A DNA stretch of 64,000 nucleotides from Competibacter_A sp037045685 (GTDB taxonomy: Bacteria; Pseudomonadota; Gammaproteobacteria; Competibacterales; Competibacteraceae), in assembly GCA_037045685.1 (NCBI GenBank), contig JBAOII010000011.1, positions 248,001-312,000 on the forward strand, given 5' to 3'. Position 1 is the stretch's first letter. Each line of letters begins with the position of its first letter. A model generated the notes under the pieces. It did no database searches, was not told where the DNA came from, and was given only the letters and a program-made list of their open reading frames with translations. Shown here in pieces: positions 21,149 to 28,863 of the stretch. A program made the translations under genes and the position numbers.

Positions 21149-22134
21149 GGCCGCCGGTCCGTCAGGTTGGCGTGGCTCTGGCGCTCGAAGGCGTAGCCGA
21201 GAAACATGGCCAGCGTGCCGCCGAGCAGGAAAAACGTGCCGGCGGACAATCGATCCCAGAAATGCTCGAAATAGCGGGTGTACAGGTCAATCGCCAGAAA
21301 CACGATGCCGAAGCCGGTGAAACGGGTATCGCGCAAGCGGGCGCCGGCGACGATTTGCGCGATGCACGCGGCGGTGAACGCCAGGACCCAGTCCAGCGGT
21401 CCGTGCGGCAGGGTGAGGAACCACAGCGACAGGTTCAGATACAGCAGCCCGAAAATCAGGTACAAGCCGCCGAAGCCGATACAACGCCGCAAGGGGCCGA
21501 TTTCCAACCGTCGCTCGTGCGAGACGCCCAGCGCGATGGCGGCCAGCGCGATGACCGCCATCAGCCTCGGGTCCTGGATGTCGGCGAAATAGGCGCCATG
21601 CCCGCCGTAAGTGTGCCAGGCTCCCAGACCGTGGAAGAACCACAGCAGCGCCAACAGCAAGGGCCAGCGCAAGCGGTAGCGGTAAGCCGTGAGCGCGGCA
21701 GGCACGCTGGTCAGCAGCATGAGGGCGGGGATGGCGCGACCCTCGGGCTCGCCGTTCAGCGCGATGTACAGCAGCACGAAGGTCCCGAACATCGCGGCCA
21801 AACTGGCGGTCACCAGCACCGCGCCGGTAAACGGGTAACGCCGGCGCGGATCGGTCGCCATTCGCACCCCGAAGTACCATAAGCCGACGCTGACCGCGCC
21901 CAGCAGGACCGTCGCCACACCGGCCGACTTCGACATCAGCGCGATGAAAGCCAGCACCCCCAATCCCAGTTGGAAAATGGCGAATAATCCCAGCCATTTC
22001 AGCAACGTGGCCAAAAATTCGCCGCGACGTGCGTAGCGTCCGAGCAGTACGTCCAGCAGAGAGCGGTCGATCAATCCCTGCTGGTGCCAATCGGTGGCTT
22101 CGCGGGTCAGCAAGTCATGGGTGGCGGGGCGCAT
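21145..22134 (-). CDS. DUF2157-like polytopic membrane protein (second copy)
   Basis: A 329-residue membrane protein, again with a soluble N-terminal helix pair (LTREATDWHQQGLIDRSLLDVLLGRY) and roughly ten hydrophobic segments. The N-terminal pattern of a helix ending xxGLIDxxxxxxLxxRY matches that of its downstream neighbour, which supports shared ancestry. Function unknown; it may equally be placed in related GDYXXLXY/DUF4401-type membrane families, which often occur as pairs. Divergent from the ecotin gene, with a 120-bp intergenic region. Confidence 0.68.
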   Translation of the reverse strand: MRPATHDLLTREATDWHQQGLIDRSLLDVLLGRYARRGEFLATLLKWLGLFAIFQLGLGVLAFIALMSKSAGVATVLLGAVSVGLWYFGVRMATDPRRRYPFTGAVLVTASLAAMFGTFVLLYIALNGEPEGRAIPALMLLTSVPAALTAYRYRLRWPLLLALLWFFHGLGAWHTYGGHGAYFADIQDPRLMAVIALAAIALGVSHERRLEIGPLRRCIGFGGLYLIFGLLYLNLSLWFLTLPHGPLDWVLAFTAACIAQIVAGARLRDTRFTGFGIVFLAIDLYTRYFEHFWDRLSAGTFFLLGGTLAMFLGYAFERQSHANLTDRRP

Positions 22135-22254
22135 GGTGGGGTTTCCCGGAAGGAAGTATGCTTGCAGTATATGCCGCTGGTGGTGGGATGTGTCTGACCG
22201 GGATTGCTAAAGCCTTCAAAGCTCGCTGTCCAAATTTCGAGATCGGGAGGAAAA

Positions 22255-22734
22255 ATGAAAACGGTCTATCTGAGCGCGATTCTCTGGTTTTTCTCGACGG
22301 TGATGACAAGCCAAGTGGCAGCGGATGATATGAAGGCTTTTCCTCCAGCCGGGGAGGGAACGGTTCGCTATGTGCTACAGCTTCCGGCACGGGATGACGA
22401 ATCCGCTTTCAGGGTGGAATTGATCGTCGGCAAGACGGTTCAGGTCGATGAAAGGAATCGATACTTCTTCGGCGGCAAAATCGAAGAAACAACGATCCAG
22501 GGCTGGGGATTCCCACGATACAATGTCGGCGATCTTGGACCGATGGCCGGCACGCGGATAGCCGTCGATCCCACCGCGCCGAAAGTGGCCCGATTTGTCG
22601 CCCTCGGTGGCGATCCCTACATCATCCGCTACAACAGCCGGTTGCCCATCGTGGTGTACGTCCCCGATGGCGCGGAAGCGCGTTATCGGATATGGAGAGC
22701 CGAGCCGGAGACGAAAGCGATGGAGAAGGGTTGA
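22255..22734 (+). CDS. eco: Ecotin-type serine protease inhibitor, predicted P1 Arg, no disulphide
   Basis: Periplasmic inhibitor of chymotrypsin-fold serine proteases. From the ATG at 22255 (SD GGGAGG, 7 nt upstream) it is 159 residues with a signal peptide cleaved near VAA(23). Family hallmarks include ESAFRVELIVGKTVQVD, FFGGKIEETTIQGWG, IIRYNSRLPIVVYVPDG and the ending YRIWRAEP. Aligning by eye to E. coli ecotin puts Arg101 (GTRIAV) where the P1 Met84 lies, suggesting a trypsin-like target. Both cysteines of the E. coli disulphide are absent. A strong hairpin terminator follows the stop. Upstream in-frame codons back to 22204 lack a signal peptide. Confidence 0.9.
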   Translation: MKTVYLSAILWFFSTVMTSQVAADDMKAFPPAGEGTVRYVLQLPARDDESAFRVELIVGKTVQVDERNRYFFGGKIEETTIQGWGFPRYNVGDLGPMAGTRIAVDPTAPKVARFVALGGDPYIIRYNSRLPIVVYVPDGAEARYRIWRAEPETKAMEKG

Positions 22735-22759
22735 GGCTGAGACCTTGGATACCGCAAAT

Positions 22760-22793
22760 AAACTCCCCTCGCCCATCGGGTAAAGGGGAGTTT
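22760..22793 (+). terminator. Hairpin terminator after ecotin gene
   Basis: Perfect 10-bp inverted repeat AAACTCCCCT (22760-22769) and AGGGGAGTTT (22784-22793) with a 14-nt loop, 25 bp after the ecotin stop. The A-rich and T-rich arm ends fit an intrinsic terminator, although the U-tract is short (3). Confidence 0.7.
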
Positions 22794-22842
22794 CCGTTCA
22801 GGCTCTTAACGGGGCTGTCCCGCCCTTGGAGAATCCCGCCGC

Positions 22843-24732
22843 ATGGCTCACGACAACGAATTCACGCTGATGAGGGAGCGGCGGTTCCTGCCGTTCTTCG
22901 TCACCCAGTTTCTGGGCGCGTTCAACGACAACGTGTTCAAAAACGCCCTGATCATCCTGATCGCGTTCCAGGTGGCGGCATCCGATCCCGCCCGAGCCAA
23001 CGTGCTGATCAATCTCTGCGCCGGCCTGTTCGTGCTGCCGTTCTTTCTGTTTTCGGCGACCGCCGGGCAACTGTCCGACAAGTTCGAGAAGTCGCGCTAT
23101 ATCCGCTGGGTCAAGCTGCTGGAAATCGCCATCATGCTCGGCGCGGCGACGGGATTCGTGCTGGATAACGTGCCGTTGCTGATCGCGATGCTGTTCATGA
23201 TGGGCTTTCACTCGACGCTGTTCGGGCCGGTGAAGTACAGCATCATGCCGCAACATCTGAAGCCGGAGGAACTGGTCGGCGGCAACGCCTGGATCGAGAT
23301 GGGCACCAACATGGCCATCCTGCTCGGCACCCTGCTCGGAGGCATTCTGATCGCCCAGCAGGGCGGGCACCTGTGGGTGTCCTGCGCGGTCATCGCCATC
23401 GCCGTCCTCGGCTTTTTCAGCAGCTTGGCCATTCCCGAGGCGCCGCCCGCCGCGCCGGATTTGAAAATCAACTGGAATCCCGCCAGCGAGACCTGGAACA
23501 TCCTCAAGTTCACCTACCGGAACTTCACCGTTTTCCAGTCGGTGCTGGGCATTTCCTGGTTCTGGTTCGTGGGCAGCGTCTATTTGGCGCAACTGCCCAA
23601 CTTCACCAAGCTGACCCTCGGCGGTGGCGAGCATGTGGTGACGCTGCTGCTGACGCTGTTCGCCATCGGCATCGGGGTGGGTTCGCTGCTGTGCGAGCGG
23701 CTGTCCGGGCGGATGGTCGAGATCGGTCTGGTGCCGTTCGGCTCCATCGGCCTGACCGTGTTCGGGGTGGACCTGTTTTTCGCCACTCCGGCGCCGCCGC
23801 CGCCGGGCGGGGAACTGCTGGGCATGTGGGCGTTTCTGGCGCAGCCCGGCAGTTGGCGGGTGGTGCTGGATATCGTGTGCATCGGCATTTTCGGCGGCAT
23901 CTACATCGTGCCGCTGTACGCGCTGGTGCAGCAGCGCAGCGAGCCGAGCCATCTGTCTCGGGTGATCGCCGGCAACAACATTCATCAACGCCGTGTTCAT
24001 GGTGGCGGCGGCCCTGATCGCCGTCGCGCTGCTGGACCGGGGTTTGAGCATCCCGCAGTTGCTGCTGGTGATGGCGATTTTCAACGCGGCGGTGGCGGTT
24101 TACATCTTCGCCCTGGTCCCCGAATTCCTGATGCGGTTCATCGTCTGGATTCTGGTGAACATCGGCTACCGGTTGAAGACGAGGGGATTGGAGCACATGT
24201 GCCCGACCAGGGGCCGGCGGTGGTGGTGTGCAATCACGTCAGCTTCATGGATGCCCTGGTGGTGATCGGCTGTTGCCGGCGACCGATCCGGTTCGTGATG
24301 GATCATCAGATTTTCAAGATCCCGGTGTTGAATTTCGTCTTTCGCACCGCCGGCGCCGTTCCCATCGCCCCGGCGCGGGAAGATCCCGACATCCTGGAGC
24401 GAGCCTACGACCGGGTGGCCCGCTATCTGGAAGAGGGCGAAGTGGTGGGCATTTTCCCGGAAGGAAAGCTCACCGGCGATGGCGAAATCGGTCCGTTCAA
24501 GGCCGGCATCGAGCAGATTATCCAGCGCACGCCGGCGCCGGTGGTGCCGATGGCCCTGCGGGGATTGTGGGGCAGTTTCTTCAGCCGCCGCCTCGGGAAA
24601 GCGATGAGTCACTTCCCGCGCCGATTTTGGTCGCGGATCGAGTTGGTGGTGGGCGAGCCGATTCCGCCGGAACGGGCGACATCGGCGGTGTTGCGCGAGC
24701 GGGTCGTGGCTTTGCGGGGCGATTGGCGGTGA
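22843..24732 (+). CDS. LplT-like MFS / PlsC-like acyltransferase fusion with two compensating frameshifts
   Basis: Predicted lysophospholipid transporter-acyltransferase, in the manner of LplT-Aas, for recycling membrane lysophospholipids. The N-terminal ~380 residues are an MFS transporter (FVTQFLGAFNDNVFKNAL, GPVKYSIMPQHLK). The C-terminal PlsC domain has NHVSFMD (HX4D) and FPEGKLTGDGEIGPFKAGI. Between about 23981 and 24201 the frame reads nonsense. The adjacent frame carries the expected membrane segments (FMVAAALIAVALLDRG, FIVWILVNIGYRLKTRG). An extra base near 23981 and two extra bases near 24201 account for both switches. As written, the 629-residue product would contain about 73 scrambled residues. 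No AMP-binding (acyl-ACP synthetase) domain is attached. Confidence 0.82.
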   Translation: MAHDNEFTLMRERRFLPFFVTQFLGAFNDNVFKNALIILIAFQVAASDPARANVLINLCAGLFVLPFFLFSATAGQLSDKFEKSRYIRWVKLLEIAIMLGAATGFVLDNVPLLIAMLFMMGFHSTLFGPVKYSIMPQHLKPEELVGGNAWIEMGTNMAILLGTLLGGILIAQQGGHLWVSCAVIAIAVLGFFSSLAIPEAPPAAPDLKINWNPASETWNILKFTYRNFTVFQSVLGISWFWFVGSVYLAQLPNFTKLTLGGGEHVVTLLLTLFAIGIGVGSLLCERLSGRMVEIGLVPFGSIGLTVFGVDLFFATPAPPPPGGELLGMWAFLAQPGSWRVVLDIVCIGIFGGIYIVPLYALVQQRSEPSHLSRVIAGNNIHQRRVHGGGGPDRRRAAGPGFEHPAVAAGDGDFQRGGGGLHLRPGPRIPDAVHRLDSGEHRLPVEDEGIGAHVPDQGPAVVVCNHVSFMDALVVIGCCRRPIRFVMDHQIFKIPVLNFVFRTAGAVPIAPAREDPDILERAYDRVARYLEEGEVVGIFPEGKLTGDGEIGPFKAGIEQIIQRTPAPVVPMALRGLWGSFFSRRLGKAMSHFPRRFWSRIELVVGEPIPPERATSAVLRERVVALRGDWR

Positions 24733-24749
24733 GCGGTGGGAGAGGCGTT

Positions 24750-25082
24750 ATGCGGCAGCGCGGTGAGGGGCGTGACGATCTCGGCGCGCGGCGATGTTCG
24801 GCTTCGGCCGGCCCGAGACGGCAGGCGGGCAGGGCTCCCGCGTGGCTGTTGATCGGGTTGGGGCTGTTGGGCGGACTGGTGCTGTATTGGTACACGACGC
24901 CGCAAGAGGTGCCCTCCTGGGCTCGCGGCTGGCTGCCCGGCTTGCCGGAATACACCGGACCGCTCTACCGCTGGCGCGACGACAAGGGCCGCGAGCAGAT
25001 CACGGACAAGCCGCCCAAGGGCCGGCTTTACGAAACCATCACGTACCGGGCCAACGCCAACACGGTGCCGTCGGGCCAATAA
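24750..25082 (+). CDS. Small membrane-anchored DUF4124 protein
   Basis: A 110-residue protein with a basic N-terminus, one membrane segment (WLLIGLGLLGGLVLYWY, about 30-46) and a C-terminal DUF4124-like motif (LYRWRDDKGREQITDKPPKGRLYE). DUF4124 is usually periplasmic with unknown function. The ATG at 24750 has a good Shine-Dalgarno (GGGAGAGG) and begins 17 bp after the acyltransferase stop, so it is probably the last gene of that transcript. A strong hairpin follows directly. Confidence 0.78.
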   Translation: MRQRGEGRDDLGARRCSASAGPRRQAGRAPAWLLIGLGLLGGLVLYWYTTPQEVPSWARGWLPGLPEYTGPLYRWRDDKGREQITDKPPKGRLYETITYRANANTVPSGQ

Positions 25083-25084
25083 AA

Positions 25085-25110
25085 AACCGCCCCGGCTGTC
25101 TGGGGCGGTT
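25085..25110. terminator. Bidirectional intrinsic terminator
   Basis: Inverted repeat AACCGCCCC (25085-25093) / GGGGCGGTT (25102-25110), loop of 8. It is flanked by A6 on the left and a T5 run at 25115-25119 on the right, between the convergent DUF4124 and Cache-domain genes, so it can serve both strands. Confidence 0.85.
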
Positions 25111-25139
25111 CGGGTTTTTGTTCGACCGCGCAAACGTGC

Positions 25140-25694
25140 CTAGGGCGCGTCTTTCTTGATCTGCTTGGCCTGCGTGGCGAGCTTGTTCAAGTCCTCGACG
25201 CTCATTTTGTCGTCGTAAATTCCGGCGCCGACCTGGATGTCCGGTTTGAAAGAAACCTCGGCGCTATGGACGAAGGAGATCTTGCGGGAGGCCTTGGCTT
25301 CGCCCGGTTTCGGCCACCAGTATTCGACCCAGCCGCCATCCTTGCTGGCGCCCGCCTTGCACATTTCCTGGAACAGCGGCTTGTCCTTGTCGTCTTTCAT
25401 CTGCAGGATCGGCTTGCCCACCATATCCGGCCGCAGCGGGTGCGCGATCATCACGTTGTCCCGGCAGCTATAGACGAACACGTAGCTGTCCTTCCACACC
25501 CAGCGGGCGTCCTTGTTGTTGTTGAAATCCGAAAAGCCGGCCAGGCCCTTGTCGTTCAAGTACTGGACGGCTTCGTGAATCTTGACGATCACTTCGTCGG
25601 GCGTGGCGTTGCCGGCATCGGCCGCGCCGACCCAGGCTGGCGCGGCGCCGAGAACCAAGGCCAAGCTCGCTAAACCGAGAGTTGTTTTCCGCAT
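25140..25694 (-). CDS. Secreted single-Cache domain protein
   Basis: A 184-residue exported protein. The signal peptide is residues 1-25 (ending GAADA), followed by an sCache_2-type sensor domain: VWKDSYVFVYSCRDNVMIAHP, MVGKPILQMKDDKDKPLF, GGWVEYWWPKPGE and VGAGIYDDK. Cache domains bind small carboxylates and similar ligands, but here there is no attached kinase or chemoreceptor module, so it may be a free periplasmic binding protein. The ATG at 25694 has SD GGAGGA. It lies 53 bp downstream of the acetate transporter gene on the same strand, suggesting a link to organic-acid uptake (inference). Confidence 0.82.
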   Translation of the reverse strand: MRKTTLGLASLALVLGAAPAWVGAADAGNATPDEVIVKIHEAVQYLNDKGLAGFSDFNNNKDARWVWKDSYVFVYSCRDNVMIAHPLRPDMVGKPILQMKDDKDKPLFQEMCKAGASKDGGWVEYWWPKPGEAKASRKISFVHSAEVSFKPDIQVGAGIYDDKMSVEDLNKLATQAKQIKKDAP

Positions 25695-25747
25695 AATCAC
25701 ATCCTCCAAAAATTTTGATGGCGAGTGCAAAGCAGCCGCGGGCTCGC

Positions 25748-26314
25748 TCAGGAAACCCAGGGCTTGCCGGCCGGCAAGAGCTCTTTGCCATAGATCTCGT
25801 TCAGGATGATGCGCGCCATCATGTACCAGGCAGCCAGCGCGCACACCATCAGCTCGTAACCCGCCACCACGGTCAGGCCGGGATAGCCGAAATGCGCCAG
25901 ATCGAGCAGGATGAAGCCGATCAGCAAGGTGGTGAAGGTGAAGGCCATCGCGCCGTGAATGCGCAGCGAGCCGATCCAGAGGATCACCGTGAACAGGGTC
26001 CAGGCGATCAGGAACCAGCCCACATCCTCGGTGCCGGCCTTGAACAGATCGTATTTGTTGCCGAGCAGCAGCAGGCATAGCGCGATCCAGAAACCGCCAT
26101 AGGAGGTGAAGGCGCAGTAGCCGAAGTTGTTGCCGGTTTTCATTTCTTGTAAGCCGGCGATCAGTTGTGCGGTGCCTCCGATGACGAGGCCCAACCAGAC
26201 AACGGGGCCGATGCTGGGCATCCAGCCGACGTTGTGGAACTGCAAGACCAACGTGGTTAGACCGAAGCCGGCCAAGCCAACGACCGCCGGATTGCCAAGT
26301 TTTTGTTCTGCCAT
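25748..26314 (-). CDS. satP: Acetate uptake transporter, SatP/YaaH family
   Basis: Inner-membrane acetate/succinate channel-like transporter of the GPR1/FUN34/YaaH family. The 188-residue product has six hydrophobic segments and begins with the family motif NPAVVGLAGFGLTTL. FGYCAFTSYGGFW is the second conserved stretch. ATG at 26314 with GGGAGA upstream. The 148-bp region before it is markedly AT-richer (about 26400-26440) than its surroundings and probably holds the promoter. The Cache-domain gene follows. Confidence 0.9.
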   Translation of the reverse strand: MAEQKLGNPAVVGLAGFGLTTLVLQFHNVGWMPSIGPVVWLGLVIGGTAQLIAGLQEMKTGNNFGYCAFTSYGGFWIALCLLLLGNKYDLFKAGTEDVGWFLIAWTLFTVILWIGSLRIHGAMAFTFTTLLIGFILLDLAHFGYPGLTVVAGYELMVCALAAWYMMARIILNEIYGKELLPAGKPWVS

Positions 26315-26462
26315 ACGTTTAATTTCTCCCAGTGGAATTTATCGGGTCGCGATCCGCGATGCTCGGATTCGAGGAAAAAGGCGGTATCGGGTCAACCCGA
26401 AACCACTATAGAAAAAGAAAATTGATATTTACAGTGAAAGGACTCCTCGCGAGGGAAGAAAG

Positions 26463-28283
26463 TCAGCCGGCCTCCCGCCGCGCGGCCCGCTTGCGATCCT
26501 GCTCCAGCAGCAGCTTCTTGCGCAGGCGAATGGATTTCGGGGTGACCTCGACCAGCTCGTCGTCGTCGATGAACTCCAGCGCTTGTTCCAGGCTCAGCCG
26601 CACCGGCGGGGTCAGCAGGATGTTCTCGTCGGAACCGGCCGCGCGGATGTTGGTGAGCTGCTTGGCTTTGAGCGGGTTGACCACCAGATCGTTGTCGCGG
26701 GAATGGATGCCGACGATCATGCCTTCATACGCCTCATCGCCAGGACCGACCATCAGCCGGCCCCGTTCCTGCAAGTTGAACAGGGCATAGGCCAGCACCT
26801 TGCCGGTGGCGTTGGCGATCAGAACGCCGTTGGTCCGGGCGCCGATGGTGCCTTTCTTGACCGGCCCGTAGCGGTCGAAAACGTGATAGAGCAGGCCGGT
26901 GCCGGAGGTCGTGGTCAGGAACTCGGTCTGAAAGCCGATCAGGCCCCGCGCCGGAATCAGATAATCCAGCCGGACCCGGCCCTTGCCGTCGGGCTGCATG
27001 TCCAGCAAATCGCCGCGCCGGTCGCCGAGCTTTTCCATCACCGCGCCCTGATGCTGTTCTTCGACATCGACGGTCAACTGCTCGAAAGGCTCGCAGAGTT
27101 CGCCGTCGATCTCGCGCACGATCACTTCCGGGCGGGACACCGCCAGCTCGTAGCCCTCGCGGCGCATGTTTTCGATCAGGATCGACAGATGCAGCTCGCC
27201 CCGGCCGGACACCTTGAATTTGTCCGGGTCGTCGGTGTCCTCGATCCGCAACGCCACGTTGTGGATCAGCTCTCGATACAGGCGCTCGCGCACCTGGCGG
27301 CTGGTGACGAACTTGCCCTCGCGGCCGGCGAAGGGCGAGGTGTTGACCTGGAACGTCATGTTCATGGTCGGTTCGTCCACCTTGAGCGGCGGCAGCGGCT
27401 CGACGGCGTTCGGATCGCAAATCACGTCGGAAATGCCCAGTCCGTCGATGCCGGTAAAGGCGATAATGTCGCCGGCCGAAGCTTCGGGAAACTCGATCCG
27501 CTCCAGCCCTTGAAAGCCCAGAATTTGCAGGATTCGGCCGTTGCGCCGATTGCCCCGATGATCGAGGATCACGACCGGGGTGTTGGTCTTGACCTTGCCC
27601 CGGCGGATGCGGCCGATGCCGATCACTCCGACGTAACTGTTGTAGTCCAGCGAGCTGACCTGCATCTGGAACGTTCCTGCGGGATCGACTTGCGGTGGTC
27701 GGACCTGTTCGATGATGGTCTCGAACAGCGGGCTCATATCGCCGTCGCGCACGCTGTCGTCCAGCCCGGCGTAGCCGTGCAACGCCGAGGCGTAGATCAC
27801 CGGGAAGTCCAGTTGTTCGTCGCTGGCGCCCAAGCGGTCGAACAGGTCGAAGGTGCGATCCAGCACCCAGTGCGGCCGGGCGCCGGGCCGGTCGACCTTG
27901 TTGATGACCACGATCGGCCGGAAGCCCATGGCGAAAGCTTTCTGGGTGACGAACCGGGTTTGCGGCATCGGGCCGTCCACCGCGTCCACCAGCAGCAGCA
28001 CCGAGTCCACCATCGACAGCACCCGCTCGACCTCGCCGCCGAAATCGGCGTGGCCCGGCGTGTCCACGATGTTGATGTGATAGTCCCGCCAGTACAGGGC
28101 GGTGTTCTTGGCCAGAATGGTGATGCCGCGCTCCCGCTCCAGGGCGTTGGAATCCATCACCCGTTCGGGCGGTGCGGCCCGGTCGCCGAGCGTGCCGGAC
28201 TGTTGCAGCAGTTTGTCGACCAACGTGGTCTTGCCGTGGTCCACATGGGCGATAATGGCGATGTTGCGAAGCTTTTCGATCAC
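26463..28283 (-). CDS. typA: Ribosome-associated GTPase TypA/BipA
   Basis: Translational GTPase needed for ribosome assembly and growth at low temperature or under stress. The 606-residue product starts at GTG 28283 (MIEKLRNIAIIAHVDHGKTT). It has the P-loop AHVDHGKTT, RERGITI, DTPGHADFGGE and NKVDRPGA, followed by EF-G-like domains III and V and the TypA C-terminal domain. Length equals that of E. coli TypA (607). The next gene upstream on the same strand is a cold-shock protein, separated by a terminator, so typA probably has its own promoter in 28284-28341. Confidence 0.96.
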   Translation of the reverse strand: MIEKLRNIAIIAHVDHGKTTLVDKLLQQSGTLGDRAAPPERVMDSNALERERGITILAKNTALYWRDYHINIVDTPGHADFGGEVERVLSMVDSVLLLVDAVDGPMPQTRFVTQKAFAMGFRPIVVINKVDRPGARPHWVLDRTFDLFDRLGASDEQLDFPVIYASALHGYAGLDDSVRDGDMSPLFETIIEQVRPPQVDPAGTFQMQVSSLDYNSYVGVIGIGRIRRGKVKTNTPVVILDHRGNRRNGRILQILGFQGLERIEFPEASAGDIIAFTGIDGLGISDVICDPNAVEPLPPLKVDEPTMNMTFQVNTSPFAGREGKFVTSRQVRERLYRELIHNVALRIEDTDDPDKFKVSGRGELHLSILIENMRREGYELAVSRPEVIVREIDGELCEPFEQLTVDVEEQHQGAVMEKLGDRRGDLLDMQPDGKGRVRLDYLIPARGLIGFQTEFLTTTSGTGLLYHVFDRYGPVKKGTIGARTNGVLIANATGKVLAYALFNLQERGRLMVGPGDEAYEGMIVGIHSRDNDLVVNPLKAKQLTNIRAAGSDENILLTPPVRLSLEQALEFIDDDELVEVTPKSIRLRKKLLLEQDRKRAARREAG

Positions 28284-28341
28284 GGTGGGGCTCTGTGGGG
28301 CTGAAGCGGGCGAAGCATTATAGCGAAGCCGGTAAAACGAC

Positions 28342-28366
28342 GAAGCCCCGCGCGGAGCGGGGCTTC
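28342..28366 (-). terminator. Intrinsic terminator of the cold-shock gene
   Basis: Perfect 10-bp arms GAAGCCCCGC (28342-28351) and GCGGGGCTTC (28357-28366), loop of 5, followed on the minus strand by a TCGTTTTAC U-rich stretch. It sits 25 bp after the cold-shock stop. Confidence 0.85.
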
Positions 28367-28391
28367 GAGCTGGATAGTTGGTGGAAAGATG

Positions 28392-28607
28392 TTATTTTTC
28401 AGCCGCGAATTTCTTGACCATCGTGGCTTGTGGCCCTTTGGGCCCGACTTTGACCTCGAACTCGACTTTCTGGTTTTCCGCCAGGGTCCGAAAACCCTTG
28501 CCCTCGATCACCGAGTAATGGACGAACACGTCGCTGCTGCCGTCCTCGGGGGCGATGAAACCGAAACCCTTCGCTTCGTCAAACCACTTCACAGTACCAG
28601 TACGCAT
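28392..28607 (-). CDS. CspA-family cold-shock protein
   Basis: Single OB-fold RNA chaperone of 71 residues. RNP1 is KGFGFI and RNP2 is DVFVHY; the start is MRTGTVKWFDEAKGFGF. A TTG codon directly ahead of the ATG at 28607 is in frame but has no advantage. The leader is AT-rich (28620-28650), as is common for csp 5' untranslated regions. Monocistronic, with its own terminator; hrpA is divergent on the other side of 253 bp. Confidence 0.95.
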   Translation of the reverse strand: MRTGTVKWFDEAKGFGFIAPEDGSSDVFVHYSVIEGKGFRTLAENQKVEFEVKVGPKGPQATMVKKFAAEK

Positions 28608-28863
28608 CAATACGACCTCAGGACTATATATTTTTTTCTGCCGAGCCTAAAGACGCCGAATTCTCAAGGGTGAGTTCGGTAGCCGAGGGCCGACGTTGGG
28701 CACACCGAGGTTCTCGACCTCACACCCGCGGCGGAAAGTACGTGAAAGCATTGCTTTCCGCAAGCATATTTTGTGTGCGCTCGCACAAGCTTAGTGCAAA
28801 AATGCGCGCCGTTTCCGCGTTCGGCGGGCCCACTCTATTCCCAAACGTAATTTTGGACTTTTC
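28608..28863. other. Intergenic region between csp and hrpA
   Basis: About 250 bp between divergent genes. The part next to the cold-shock gene is AT-rich and probably holds its promoter and leader. A 6-bp palindromic pair (TGTGCG / CGCACA) lies at 28774-28787. I could not assign a convincing -35/-10 pair for either gene. Confidence 0.5.
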
